A stretch of DNA of 64,000 nucleotides from Diplodia intermedia (taxonomy: Eukaryota > Ascomycota > Dothideomycetes > Botryosphaeriales > Botryosphaeriaceae), in NCBI GenBank assembly GCA_021495925.1, contig JAKEKT010000086.1, forward strand, positions 1 through 64,000, read 5' to 3'. Made by a program: the position numbers and the translations under genes. Shown here in pieces: positions 44,845-56,289 of this stretch. Within the stretch, counting starts at the first letter, position 1; the number at the start of each line of letters is the position of its first letter. The notes beneath the pieces were generated by a model. That model was not told where the DNA came from. It searched no databases and saw only the letters and a list, made by a program, of their open reading frames with translations.

Positions 44845-45946
44845 AGTACTGAGGACACTGTGTCTCGAGCCGATAGTCTGCGCCCAGCGGGCCCGGAACG
44901 GGAGACGGGACGGGGGGCGGCGTGTGGTGGTATGGTGGGCGAAGTGGTCGTGGGGCAAGGCGGGTGGAAACTTTGGTCATGCAGCTGACGTTGTTACTAC
45001 TATCATGTGTCGTCCTTCAATGAATCTTTCAGCAGTAGCTGCCGTGGAAAGCTCCATGGACAGCTGGCTGAAGAGGAACGACCGGCGAAATAGGCCTCGA
45101 CAGGTCGTTGCTCAACATCTTGGTAGGTTCTGGGAGACGCATGATAGCAGAGACGACGCGACGAGTTCACAGTCAGGAAATGAGCTGGCGTTTGAGGTTT
45201 CCACCTCCTGATCCGTTCCTCCTTTTGCCATTGCTGGATGTTCTCGAACGTTTACTGACCTCAGCAGACGGCCCGAAAGTTTCTGATCCAGACTCTATTG
45301 CAACAAGCGAAGAGCTGCCAGATTCACGGATCGGCCTCTATACAGATGGCTCTCCATCGCATATCATTGCAGAGCCCGGATCCATGTACGGAGAAGTCGT
45401 TCGCTGAGGGAGGGTTGGGCAACCATACGTGACGACACTTGAAGGCATGGGAACTCTATGATCCTCTTGACCTGGACATCTCAGGAGACAATTCAGACAG
45501 TGCGAGTTCAATCTTCTTGGTCGCTATGTGGAGCTGATCATGCGAGCCTTGCAACTGCGTAATTAGCTGTCAGTGTTGTGAAGCCGACGAGGGTCACTAA
45601 TGGTACACTACTACTGCACTGCGCTCCGCCGTTCAGTTCGCTCACTTTAAACCTCTCCAGCTACCTCAGAGACAACTGGAACCATCCAGATATCTTATGT
45701 CTGCGAAGTGTTGTGACTCGCTTGCCGACGCCTGTGGAAACGGTTGCGACGGAAACGGCGTGGAATGTCCGCAATCACTGTGTTGAGACCTGTAGTCGAG
45801 CCAAGACGAAGAGAAAGACGAAAGCGTTTCGGAGGGATAATTTTCATACAATAAGGAGACGCTATTGAAGGCAATCAGCATGCTGTTGGAAAGCTTCAAG
45901 GAAATGCGGGAAGCTTTACCTGACCTTAGGATGATAACAACACTGT

Positions 45947-45979
<33 letters not shown>

Positions 45980-46908
45980 CCGCCGAAGAGAACAAAAAAG
46001 GTAAAAGGGCCTGAGTGCCGCTTCTCTTATTTGTTCTTTTTGAGGACCAGAATACCGCTGAAGGGAGGCGAGACATCAATGAGCTGTGTACGATGAGGCA
46101 TTGTCGAGACAGATGTGCGGGTTCGCTGAATTGGGGGCGTGAGTGCGCTTTTTCCATTCGCGGAAGCCGACAAGGTCGTTGTCCTGGAACAATTTGCTTC
46201 ATCATATATTGAGAGCTGTGATGGAGAAAGTCCAAACGCCCGTGCTCAGACAAAGAACGTGGCTCGCGCGTCCAAGATAATATCGTTCGACAAAAAGGGT
46301 CGGATGAGTTCCCCTGTAACTTGGTTCCGGTGCAAAACTCCGTCAGCATATGCCGGGTCATGGAGACAGCTTTATAACTATGGCCAAGATAACACCCAGG
46401 TATCGGACATCGAGCCATAGGTACTTACCTGCTCATCGACAGCCACGATATTCCCCAGATGCCAGTATGCATCATCACAGCGGCAGCTTGTTCTGCAAAT
46501 GCTTAGGACGGCCATCGCCATTCTCCAGTCCATGTCCACAATTATGCCCTTTCTGCTGCTACCAAACTCTCTTAGGACCGGGTCAAGTCAAATGTTCCTG
46601 ATGATAGACTGACAAAAGTAAACTTTGTGGCCTCGTCGCCCATAACGGTGTCTCTGGCCAGTCTCGCTCAGACGATGAGCTGGTGATGGAGACCCATCAC
46701 GAATCAGTATTCCAAGGGCTGGTGCCTGTTTCCGCCGACCGGGCCGGTTGAAGGTAAACAGGTTGGGAGGCTGGCGACGAATCCGAATGGGACAGTAATG
46801 TCAAAAGGGTCTTTGTGCACTTGCCGCCAAAGCTCGACAAAGCAGGGCGATCCTGCGAGGACGGATGTTCCGGCTGCATTGTAGGCTTCTTCTAGCACGA
46901 TCGTGAGT
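44845..46908. other. Gene-poor stretch with a GCA microsatellite
   Basis: A plus piece at 45003-45407 looks coding (SSMDSWLKRNDRRNRPRQVV and DSRIGLYTDGSPSHIIAEPG, in two frames) but no good junction was found. About ten GCA repeats lie at 45948-45978. On the minus strand they would encode poly-Cys in a 250-codon frame that I reject. Nothing else is recognised up to 46.9 kb. Confidence 0.35.
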
Positions 46909-47318
46909 TCAGGGTTGCGAGTCGGTGGCAGAGACAGCAACAGCAGGAGAAGCGGTCTACGAGATCGAGTCAGCGAGCGTTTGCGGCCTCCGCTAATTAG
47001 CATTGAGTAGGGTTTGGCCTGTGAGAGTGCACATGGCCGGGAACCTACCGTGCTACTGAGATGCTCAATTGCTGCGGCAATGCACCGCTGGGAAGCTAGG
47101 ATGAGGGTGATAGCTGTCTGCCAGGGTATGTCACTTTTGGCTCTCTTCGAAAACTGCACGACGAATGCGAGCGAGTATCCTAGGCCCCCAGAAGCGGGAA
47201 ACCTTGCGTTGCTGCTCGAGGGTGTCTGATCTGTTCTGCTTTCGGATTTTCCTAAAGGTGTCGCGGTGGCGCAAGCGAAGCCATTGGTGCTTGTAGCATC
47301 GGGAGAAGGGCGACAGTC
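46909..47318 (-). CDS. 3' part of an unknown gene
   Basis: An exon at 47318-47049 reads in one open frame from a Ser/Thr-rich stretch (DATSTNGFACATATPLGKSE) into a hydrophobic helical region (GLGYSLAFVVQFSKRAKS, then ITLILASQRCIAAAIEHLSS). It ends at a GTAGGT donor. A 92-bp intron leads to a short last exon (46956-46909) ending VAVSATDSQP. The 5' exon or exons, probably between 47.3 and 47.6 kb, could not be placed. The family is not recognised. Confidence 0.4.
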
Positions 47319-47678
47319 CTAGGCTGAATGTGAGACAGACGCTTGCATTCTGGGGAGAAGAGGTTGCGCGGGTGGGTAGGATTCTGAGCCAAGGAGGGCG
47401 CAAGAGCTTGGAGAGGTGCCCGGCTGCGGGAGTACCTGCTTAGCAGAGACAGCCCATTCTGGTTACCGGCCAGCGCTGGGTGTCAGGCAGTCAGGCCGAA
47501 AGCACGCGCCTGCTCAATCACTCAAGATGACATCACGCGCAGCAACATAGGTATAATTTCCCGCCGACTCACGTTCGAGCACTCAACAACAACTCCACTC
47601 ACTTCGACCATATCTGCCCCACTCAAGCTTTCTCCATCGAACTTACTTTTCACCTGACCACCACTTGTCGCTGACGCA
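47319..47678. other. Probable divergent promoter region
   Basis: It lies between the minus-strand gene remnant and the plus-strand small gene at 47679. The plus-strand leader (47570-47678) is rich in C and A, as in fungal 5' leaders. No motif was recognised. Confidence 0.35.
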
Positions 47679-48089
47679 ATGGTTCCACCTCTCAGTCGCC
47701 ACTTCTTCTATTCCACGCGTCTCCCATGCCGCTGCATGGTGCAGCCGCCTCAGAAGATGATCCGCAAGCCTCTCCCCACCTGTGGCATGCTCCATCGCAA
47801 CCATCCGAAGAGTGGAATTGGCTCTCGCGTTTGCTCGGCTCGTTGCAAGGAGATCCCTGTAAGCCCATTCTACTCCGGCCTGAACCTGCTCACTGCACGT
47901 GACTACTCGTCTCGCCCGACATGACCATCATGCCAGGAAACACAGCTAACACAAGCATAGCACGATGACATCCCGGAGTACGATCCCTTCCTGAGCCCGG
48001 AGCTTCCCTTCGCCGGTCCTGACGAGCCTGACCACGGCCCGCCTATGAGCGCCCGTGTCTGGCCTACTCTCCACTGGTTCACGAGGTGA
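47679..48089 (+). CDS. Small Cys-containing hypothetical protein, 102 residues
   Basis: Exon 1 (47679-47858) encodes MVPPLSRHFFYSTRLPCRCM and onward to CKEIP. A 102-bp intron (GTAAGC, CTAAC branch, ATAG) leads to exon 2 (47961-48089) with HDDIPEYDPFLSPELPFAGP and the end VWPTLHWFTR. Exon 1 has six cysteines, including CRC, CGM and CSARC, in a basic context. Exon 2 is acidic and Pro-rich. No signal peptide is clear. The leader and both splice sites are well formed. The family is not recognised. Confidence 0.55.
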
Positions 48090-49058
48090 ACAAGCCAAAC
48101 CGCTTCTGAAATTCTCAGGCAGATCAAATTGCAAGGCGGATCTCACGGAAGCACAGCCGACTGAAGGCTTTGACGCAGGATGGCATTTTACATATCAGGA
48201 ATTATGGAAGGGCGCGTCGGAATGGCTGGAACTTGCTTTATACTGAGTCAACATGCTACGAAGCACAGCAGATAGCCAAGGAAATTGTTGCTCTCTACTT
48301 CTACCAGATGATCTCTTCGTGAACAAAACAATGCAGCGTTTGCCAATGCGTACTAAGCGCCGCGACAGAGCACGGATGCCTTTGGCCTCTGGGCGTTCCT
48401 CGTCTTTGGGAGAGGAGTGCGCAATTGTTCTGTCTCTTGCTGTGTTGGCACCCCGGATGTGTGTCAGCGATTGCGTGTGCGCGAGGGGGTAGTTGCGGGC
48501 GGGTGGGCGCGCCTTGCAGATATGTGAAAGGTGACATAGTCACAATATGTGCTGAAGAGGAGCTTCTCGCCACATTGAGCGCGCTCTGCGATGACAGAGG
48601 CATTGCGAACCAAGAGCCACGACAGGTCAATTACACATTCAAGATCAGAACTGCACCTACCAGGTCTTGCTGAAATAGACATGCGTGCGGTCAGGGCATT
48701 CCAAGCGGCGGCGCACTCTCCGTGGCTGCCTCAGCGCTTCAGGTAGTGCACGCAGAGGCGCACTGTCCGCCATTCTGCGCGGGTACAGCTGGCAGTGACC
48801 CGCAAAAAGAGAAAGGTCAGGCCATCAAGGGAAGGCACTGCTCTACGCAGGTCTGTCTTGGCGCGTTGGTAGGGAAGGTCCTCAGCGGAAGGCTCCTGGC
48901 GCAAGACTGCCGAGGACCTGCTGGGCACGCCTGCCGTTAGGGCTCCACAACCGGCTAGGCGTCAATGGGCGGGCTACTTCAGCTGCCGTCGTCTTCCTTC
49001 TTCCTCTTCTTCCTCATCAAAAACCCATCAGCCTCCCCTCACCCTGCAAACAACCAAG
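48090..49058. other. Intergenic, no gene seen
   Basis: Open frames are short and overlapping. The last 90 bp before 49059 are pyrimidine-rich (TCTTCCTTCTTCCTC-type), a likely leader for a plus-strand transcript. Confidence 0.4.
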
Positions 49059-50152
49059 ATGCCCAAGTTCTTTCACAGGTACGACCTACATCTTGCTCCA
49101 CGATGTGATCCTTCTGCTGACCTGTTCGACAGACTCCCGCTGGCCGCCCTTGGGCGCCAGCGCCCGCCATGCTGGCCGGGCCTTCTTTCGGCCTGCCGCC
49201 TGGGTCCGCAAAAGGAAACGAAGGACCTGGGCGGCTGGCATTTGTCTAGCCGCGGCGCCAGCGCCGGCGCCACGAGGCGTCACCTACGGGGTAAGTTCAT
49301 CCTTTCTCACTCTTGTAAGCCGAAGCATGCTGACACAGCGACGACAGTGGCTCACACAGTGAGCCTTCGTGCTGGAATGTCGGCCGCTGCCCGGGTCCAT
49401 CCATCCTGACATGTCCACCATGGACTCGCTCCCGACATGTCCACCATGGGACCTGGGCGGCGGCCCTCCAAGCCACAAACACCTGCGAGTAAGTACTCAT
49501 CGAGATCTTCCTCAGTGCTCTGTTTCTGCTGCGAGCAAACGCTGACACCCCCAACGCAGGGCCACATCATCACTACTATCACCACGAACGGCCTTTCCCT
49601 CCTCCCGCCGCCGCCAGCGGCCCCGCCACAGAAAGACTGTCAACAACAGAGATCAGTCTCCTGGTCCTTCGCGTGGCAGAGCTTCGTACCACCATCACCA
49701 ACACAGGGTGCCCAGGCGGCCCGGCCGGGTCCTCCGACGCTACCTCCAGCGGACCTGGCTGGGCCCCGTCACACACGCACGCTACCTCCAGCGGACACGG
49801 CCCGGCCGGGTTCCGATGCCACCCCCCGGAAAGAAAGAGGGAACCTGGCTGGGCCGCTGGACCACATACAAGATCGAAGTTTGCTGCTTCTTTCGTCGGT
49901 TGTGTGAGTGAGCGGCTGGGGAACGACGAATACCTTTGCGGAGGTACAAAGAGGCCTTTTCTGGTCTCTGATGACACGGAGGAGCCTGGACAGGCAGCTG
50001 AAGATGGATCACGGGACGAGCACCATGGATTCGGTGGCGAGGCCATGACCGTTGACGATTTGTTGAAGGAGGACACTGGGAAGAGTTCTAATGCCACGCT
50101 GGGGCCTAAGTGGATGCATCTAATGAAAACGAATCATTCATTCAATCGTTGA
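49059..50152 (+). CDS. Possible multi-exon gene, reading frame unresolved
   Basis: Splice-like signals define exons 49059-49078 (MPKFFH), 49133-49290, 49348-49498 and 49559 onward, each with GTACG/GTAAGT donors and CAG acceptors. Joined this way the first frame stops in exon 3 at TCCTGA (about 49410). The last part, to 50152, has a clearly coding frame (SERLGNDEYLCGGTKRPFLV; EAMTVDDLLKEDTGKSSN) that is not in phase with it. The gene may be frameshifted or the exons misjudged. Internal repeats are a 21-bp direct repeat with ACATGTCCACCATGG (49409, 49435) and CTACCTCCAGCGGAC (49741, 49786). Confidence 0.35.
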
Positions 50153-52022
50153 CTCGTGCCATGATCCTTCGTGACTTTGCCATTGCTCCATCTCTCCCTT
50201 TGGTGTTTACTCCTCCCTCTTGCCTGCTGCCACGCCTTCACGACACCCCCTCCACTCTCATCACGTAACAACCGCCACGTTTGACTCTACAGCACACATA
50301 GCTCGATGTCTGACCTTGACTCTCAACCGCTTAGCCTCACGCTCCCCTTCCACTGCCCCCATCAGCCCACGATCCGCGAGGAGCGTTGTTCTTCCACAAC
50401 ACTCGAGAGCCGCTGAGCTTTCGCAAGATCCAGGCCGCCAACACCCCACGCTCCAGCAAGCCGCAAGACGAGTGCGCCCTGCTCTCCTGCATTATAGCTG
50501 CCACGCCCACCGCCAAATTGCCGGCATACACGTCTTCCGCCAACACCATCACGGTCGGCAGGCAGCCCAGCCCACTGGCTTCGGAGACGCGAATATCCTC
50601 CATCAGGCGCCGCTGCCATTCCATGCAGGGCGGCATCCGACCGCCACATCGCGCGGAGCGTCCCCCGTGCGAACCCGATCCGAACCTGCCCTTGGAGCTA
50701 AGCCGAGTCGAATCCAGCCAGAGCGCCACCGCGTTTGCGCAGATCAGGGCCAGGGGGCTTCGAAGCTTCGAAGCCGCTGGAGCACACTCCCAGGCGCTCG
50801 CTCGCAGACAGGCACCCCGCCGGGGAGGACCCGACCAGGATAACCAGCGAGCGAGTGAGCGAGCGGTACTCAGGCACCGCGACAGGAACGACTCCCGCGG
50901 TGGAGGTCCGACACCGCCTCCGGCCGCGGGGCAACGCGGACTCGTGCTGTACATCGCCTCGCTGCTCCGGCGCACGATCGGATTGGGAGCGCCGCGCGCG
51001 CCTGCCTGCGCACGTTTCTGGCTCGGCGCTGCTCGCGGGGCGTCGTCGTCGCGTCCGCGCCGCCGGGGGGTGGTTGTCGTGGATAACCGTGAATGGGAGC
51101 GTAGGGGGAGGGAGGGAGGGATGAGGACTGTGAGGGTAGATACGTATCGTGAGCGAGCGCCTGGGTACCTACGCTTCCCCATGCTGCGCGCGCCCGCCCT
51201 TGAGGCGGGATGCCTGCTTTCTTCATGGATCGCGATGACGCCGCGGCAAACCCCCCCCCCCCCCCCCCCTCCCTTTTCCTCGCATCGTGCAGTGCAACGT
51301 CCTTTCGACGATGCAGACTGCAGACTGCCGATGCCGCGCGGATTCGAGACAGGGCGCATCGAGCGCGCTAGGTACATCTCCCGGCTCCAGCGCAAGAGCA
51401 TTACTTTTCTGCGCCCGGAGACGGACTTGTCTGGTCCACGATGCTTCTCGGCCGCTTGAGCGCCCCGCAGCGCGAGGCTCGCTCCGAGCAGAAGCAGAGC
51501 GATATTCTGGATTCGATGCACGCCTTCACAGTACCGGTGGCTGAGATGGCCGATGAGATGAACACGGGGTGCAAGGTCCACCGGCACTGGACGGCCTGTG
51601 CAGCATGCAAGTACATACATGTCCAGGCTCCGCAACGGTCGGCCGCACGCTTCGTGCGACGGACTGGATGACGCTGTCGACGAAGTCAATGGTGGAGAGG
51701 ACCGGGACGGGTACGAGTACACCGACAGCAGTGATGAGACCGAGGGCACTGGCAGTAGCAACAACAGCGAGGGTGGTACTCCAGCGGCGTTAACGGCGCT
51801 TTTTCACGAGCTCATCTTCGCAGCCTCCTTCCTCGAGCACCGCAGCCGTGCTCGAGACTCGGACGGAGAGCCTAAACGAACTGTCGGCGGACATGGTACG
51901 AGGGCAGGGTGTTTTGGGGGCGGTGCGAGAATTCACAATGGATGGCAGACAGCTTTGTTGACCATGGCATGCGAAGGCGGCACATAACTCAAAGCTGAAC
52001 TCAGGGAAGGCAAAGTAGATGA
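50153..52022. other. GC-rich region with long overlapping frames, unresolved
   Basis: Both strands hold long open frames (357 codons plus, 475 codons minus). Third-position bias favours the plus strand at 50.4-50.8 kb. Acidic and ordered pieces on plus at 51441-51987 (SDILDSMHAFTVPVAEMADE; EYTDSSDETEGTGSSNNSEG) also look real. They are in different frames and I cannot place the introns. A run of 19 C lies at 51251-51269. A plus-strand gene of unknown function is likely somewhere here. Confidence 0.35.
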
Positions 52023-52352
52023 TCAGATCGAGGATTTATTCTGTGCAAGGCTATGTACCAGACTTCCTGTACCTGAGTCCCTCCACAGAACATCAAAAAC
52101 TTGCTCCATGTTATTGAGTAGGGCCTTTAGAGCGACCACGGACACGTGAGTCTTGCCAGTTCCCGGAGATCCTCCTTGGATAATTGCGCACTTCTTCGTA
52201 AGCACGCGCTGTATACCTGAAGAGTACACCACTCTCCCCCTTGTGCGAAGAAGATCTAGGAGCTGTTCGAAGCTCCCAGAAGAGCGGAGCCTTGGGCCCA
52301 GAGAGGACCCCGCCACAGTAGTGGCTCTCGGGATACCCTCCAGGCCCGCCAC
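52023..52352 (-). pseudogene. Fragment of an SF1 (UPF1/NFX1-like) helicase with P-loop
   Basis: The minus frame contains RVLTKKCAIIQGGSPGTGKT followed by HVSVVALKALLNNM. This is the Walker A region of the AAA_11/UPF1-like superfamily 1 helicases common in filamentous fungi. The usual form is IIQGPPGTGKT, so one residue is inserted in front of the loop, but the GKT core is intact. Homology ends right after NNM: the frame runs on for 25 unrelated residues to a stop, and no Walker B or later helicase motif follows. The upstream 30 residues come from short direct repeats. The piece is therefore a remnant, perhaps of a transposed or duplicated helicase gene. Confidence 0.65.
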
Positions 52353-52377
52353 AGTAGTGGCTCTCGAGATACCCTCC
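52309..52377. repeat. Two copies of a 33-bp direct repeat
   Basis: CCCGCCACAGTAGTGGCTCT and its continuation to GATACCCTCC appear twice, 36 bp apart, with one base difference. Inside each is the small inverted repeat CCACAGTAGTGG. They lie at the upstream end of the helicase fragment. Confidence 0.8.
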
Positions 52378-54369
52378 TTTTTCTGTGTGTCATGTCAGCG
52401 GGAGTTCCTTGAGGCAAGCGGGTCTGGTACAAGGGCTTGTGAACGTACAATGAGGGCATTCTCGGATAAGAATGAAGGTAGGAATGCCGAAGGATGATGG
52501 GGTAAAAATGTTGTTGTAGGAATACGGACGGCGGTCGGGGCACCAAGGAAGAATCTGGAGCGTGCGTGTGTTAGCTGGTGTCACAAACTCAAGGCATCCA
52601 TGTGAGAGGTGAGGGAGTCTTACAGGTGGTAAAAATGGTGCAGAGAATAGACGCAGCTCGGTGGAGGACTCGCCCTCATGGGTGGGTAAGATGCCAGGGG
52701 CTGATGCAAAGTGAGTCCGACTGAGCTTCGGAAGGCAGCAAGGTGCGAGACTCACGAAGAATGTTCATGGAATCCATTCCGTGGTAGTAATGTTGAGGTA
52801 AGAATGCCGCCTGTGGTCAAGGTAATGGTCAGCAAGAGCGAAGTCAGGGCAAGACAGTGGCGCCACTCACGAGTGAGGTAAGAATGATGAGGTAGCAATA
52901 TGGCCACTGCAAAAGCATGGTCGGTAGCCAGCTGCGCTTGCCGGATGGCGTTTGAGGCTTCGGTGCGATGTGTCAGTGTTCGTCCGGCTCGCTGCGATGA
53001 TGAAGAGGCAGAGGAGCTCACTTTGTTGGGCTTGGAGGTCGGGCGGATGTGTGAATGGAAGGAAAGGTTGAGATGAGTGGCGAGGCGAGGAGATAAGGAG
53101 CTGGACGAGGAGCGGAAGGCAGCAGCGGTTGGCGTCAGTGGCACGGGAGCCGCAAACAGCCGGCCCAGGTGGCGAATCGGAGCCTGGCAGCAGCGGAGGG
53201 AGCGTAGCGCCTGCCTGTCACCGGCCTTGGGGCGTCGCGGAGCGCAGCCCGCGCGTCAGGCGACCACTTGGGCAACCACAGCTGCGCTCTGCCTGCCGTC
53301 GCCTGACTTCGGCTGGGCGCAAGAAGAAGGAGCTACCCTGAATGACAGGCTCACGAGATGCAGCCTCGGCTCTACAGGCAGTCGCCCGATCTCCAGGCCG
53401 CGATGCGTGCGCCGCCTAGCTCGCCGCCGCTGCAGGGTCTCCAATACGCGCCTACCATCTTTCCCCACAGACAGTTCCGAGCCGCGTCCTCACTTGCTGA
53501 AAGCATCAGAGAGCTTAGGTGTCGTGGGATCGAGTGCTTTTGGCGGTGTGAGCTCCAGCCACCTTCGCGCTGTTTCAGCTCGCAGCATGATCTTGAGTCA
53601 CTGGCTCCCAGAACGAAGTGTTGTTGAATCTTCACGGACTCAAGCGCTTTCCTCTTCCAGCTTTCAAAGCGTACCACAACACGTCACGAAGGCAGGATTC
53701 TGCATATGAGAGTGCCCAGTTGCAGGGGATGAGCTTCCCCCACGGCAAAAAGTCCTTGACAATGCATTATCACGCTTGCGTACTCGCTCATAACACAAAT
53801 ACGTGATCCAGCATTCCTTTTTTGTCCTCCGCGATGCTGACATGTTCTTTCTCCTCATTATTTCCATTTTTTCTGGCTCAGAGGGTGATAAATTCCCGGA
53901 CACCATCCTCCTCCCGTGCAGTAAGCGAGCCCAGTCACAGATGTTGACTAGCAACTTCAGCGGAGGCGGCCACTAATGGGAAGTGTCGTTCCAGTTGTCA
54001 CTCAAGCTCCTGGAGCCATTGATTTTTCGAACCTCACCTCAGTCTTCATCGGCAAACGCCGTGCAGGTGTGAATGTTTTGGGAGGCAGTCTTGCTGCGAA
54101 GTAGCAGCAGGCGCTGTCTTGGGCGCTGCGTCGCTCCGCCGGGCCGATTCCGCGTCTGGCAAAGAGGAGAATGGCACGTCCTGGCTGATAGTGCTCCGGT
54201 CTGCCCAAAAGCTTCTGTCGGCCCTTTGTCTCTTGCGGCTTGCGGTTTCCTTGTAACACCATGGTTGTCGAGGAGGGGAGGCATCCAAGTAGAAGACATA
54301 GGTTGGAATTGCCTATAAGCAAGGTGATCCTATCAGCATTTCGTCGACGTCGGGGCCAGAATTAACGCC
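52378..54369. other. No supported gene; weak periodic sequence
   Basis: Between 52.45 and 52.95 kb the motif GGTAAGAATG or GGTAGGAATG recurs several times (for example 52478, 52796, 52876). From 53.1 kb the DNA is GC-rich with a 210-codon plus frame of no recognisable family. No RNA gene was identified. Confidence 0.35.
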
Positions 54370-54742
54370 ATGCAGAGGACAGAAGGATGTGGAAGAATAA
54401 GGGCAGAACTGTCGGGGGCGGCCAACCTAAAAGAGGTATCGGAACAGAGGGACGAGGAACGTGAGGACAAGATTTGGCCTGCGCAAACACAGCGCAGAAT
54501 GAAAAAGGCCGCAGAAACCTATCAATACCGAGGTCGGCGAGATGACGAAAAATAAACGACGGGAGCAAGCCGATGTTCGCGTCGTCTCACAGACAATAGC
54601 TGCGCTCATCCACGCGGCCAAGCTCACAGCGCAAGCATTCGCCGAGGTAGACAACATCTTGGAACAGCGGAACGACCGAGCCAACAAGGCGCGTGTGAGT
54701 TGTATTATGCCTGCTCACGTCTGTGTCCTCGTGTGGGGTTAG
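54370..54742 (+). CDS. Possible small gene(s) for charged helical protein
   Basis: Two overlapping plus frames look like protein: 54370-54555 (KEVSEQRDEEREDKIWPAQT) and 54542-54742 (TIAALIHAAKLTAQAFAEVD). Both are charged and helix-prone, and both start at ATG. A GTGAGT donor at 54693 follows the second and suggests a further exon. They are not in the same frame, so this is either two small genes or one with an unseen intron. Confidence 0.3.
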
Positions 54743-55106
54743 CGAGGTCAGCGCAGAGCAAGATATCCAGTCCATTTGCTCAACTACCCTGGGACACACA
54801 GTGCTGTCTTCTAATGAGCTGTTTGAAGAGGTGATGGGCGGTAGCGGGCGCCTGGGGTCGGTCACGCCGCGGGGATTTCTGTAGGGAGATGGTCGAGAAC
54901 TGTGAATGCACTTTGGCCAGGATGGTACGTGTCAGCGGCAGGCTAGGTGAGAAGAGACGAATAGAGTGTTGAGGGGGTTTGCAGCGGGAGAGGGCGCGGA
55001 TTGAGTGAGAGACTTGCTGATCCGGTTCTATTTCTTGAACTTCAACCCAACCTCCAACAACCCGCCGACCCTCTCCCTTGTCAACCTTGCGCCCACAGCC
55101 GCCACC
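54743..55106. other. Short intergenic stretch
   Basis: It holds the leader of the gene at 55107, whose ATG has the strong context GCCACCATGC. Nothing else was recognised. Confidence 0.4.
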
Positions 55107-56289
55107 ATGCCTGCTGCCCCCGCGCTCCCGCAAAACCCCTCCGAGGCCTTTCACAGCCTCGTGAGGAGGTTCTTCACCCAATCTGCCCACCAACCGTCCA
55201 ACAACGAAGAAGCCGCAATCTTCTTCCTGTTCGACGTCTACAACGAGCTGGTCCACGACCCCAAGACGTACGACAAGACGTCTATGACCCCGGAGCAGTG
55301 GGTCAAGCTCAGCAAGGCGCTCAACCGCGCCAAGTCGTCAGAGCTGGCCGTGTTCGTCAAGATCGCCAACCAGATCTTCTCGTGAGTAACCACCCAGCCT
55401 GCGCCGCGGCGACAAAACACATCCAACAGCAACTGACACGCTTAACAGACTCGGCTACGACATCTCATCGCGCTCTCTGATCATCAACAGCCCGTCAGAC
55501 ACGCAACAGCGCTTCTCATACTACCTCACCCTCACCATCGACGAGCAACTCCACATGTCGCAACACCGCCAGCCCGCTCACGTCAACCGCATCGGCGAGT
55601 ACGATCCAAACGACTCCTTCCCGCATCGCCAAGTCGCCATCGGCGTGCCTCCGCACTGGACAGCGCAGGGCGACTGGATGTACACGGTCCGCACGCCCAG
55701 CATCATCATGCACGACAGCGACACCGACCCACGCCGCCCCTTCTACCCGCTCATCATCGAAGTCAACGACTTTCGCAAGCAGATCGACGACGCCGCCTTC
55801 GCGCGCGACTACCTGCTCGGCCACGACGACCGCCCCAGCCTCTTCCTCTCCATCACGCTGTGGCTCGAGGACGACGCCCGCGAGCGCGTCGGCACCTTCA
55901 GCCTGTGGCGCAGCCGGGTGCTCCCCAACCAGGCGCCCGCGGTCGGCGGCTTCTGGCCGTCCGGCACGCAGTACGAACCCGAATGTCTCGTCCAGAACCG
56001 CCGCTTCACGGCCCCCGGCGGCAACGCGGATGCGGGCGACGGCGCCATCTTCTTGTCGTTCGAGCAGCTCTCGGCCAGGTGCCAGGACAGCGCGAGGACG
56101 GAGCCGGCGGGAACGAGGGAGCGGGCGTTTCTGGATGATGGCATCACGATCTCGTTTGAGAGGCTCTCGCATATCTGGCAGCTGGCGAGGGACGGGGAGA
56201 ACTATGTGGAGTCGCGCGAGTTCTTGATGTGGGAGGAGGAACGCTGGGAGGACATTCATGAGGCGCTGGATCTGTATGGGGATCTGTAA
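55107..56289 (+). CDS. Unknown 371-residue protein
   Basis: Exon 1 (55107-55381) and exon 2 (55449-56289) flank a 67-bp intron (GTGAGT, CTTAAC, CAG). The start is chosen for its GCCACCATGC context; an upstream ATG at 55005 would add a leader-like stretch. The N-terminal 90 residues are helical (EAFHSLVRRFFTQSAHQPSN, VKLSKALNRAKSSELAVFVK). The remainder is an ordered domain rich in aromatic residues (WMYTVRTPSIIMHDSDTDPR, FYPLIIEVNDFRKQIDDAAF, LFLSITLWLEDDARERVGTF). It ends with an acidic segment (MWEEERWEDIHEALDLYGDL). No signal peptide or membrane helix is present. The family is not recognised. It reads as a typical fungal conserved hypothetical protein and the gene is secure. Confidence 0.8.

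Noticed and set aside
45666..46418. 250-codon minus frame starting MARCPIPGC, possible zinc finger
   Set aside because: The central poly-Cys is the GCA microsatellite read in reverse, and the N-terminal Cys and His residues do not fit a known finger.
50337..51764. 475-codon open frame on the minus strand
   Set aside because: It is rich in Arg, Ser and Gly with a poly-Gly run from the C19 tract, and the opposite strand shows better third-position bias and acidic coding-like segments.
52440..52960. Tandem array based on GGTAAGAATG
   Set aside because: The short motif recurs, but spacing is irregular and flanks are unrelated, so I list it only as weak periodic sequence.
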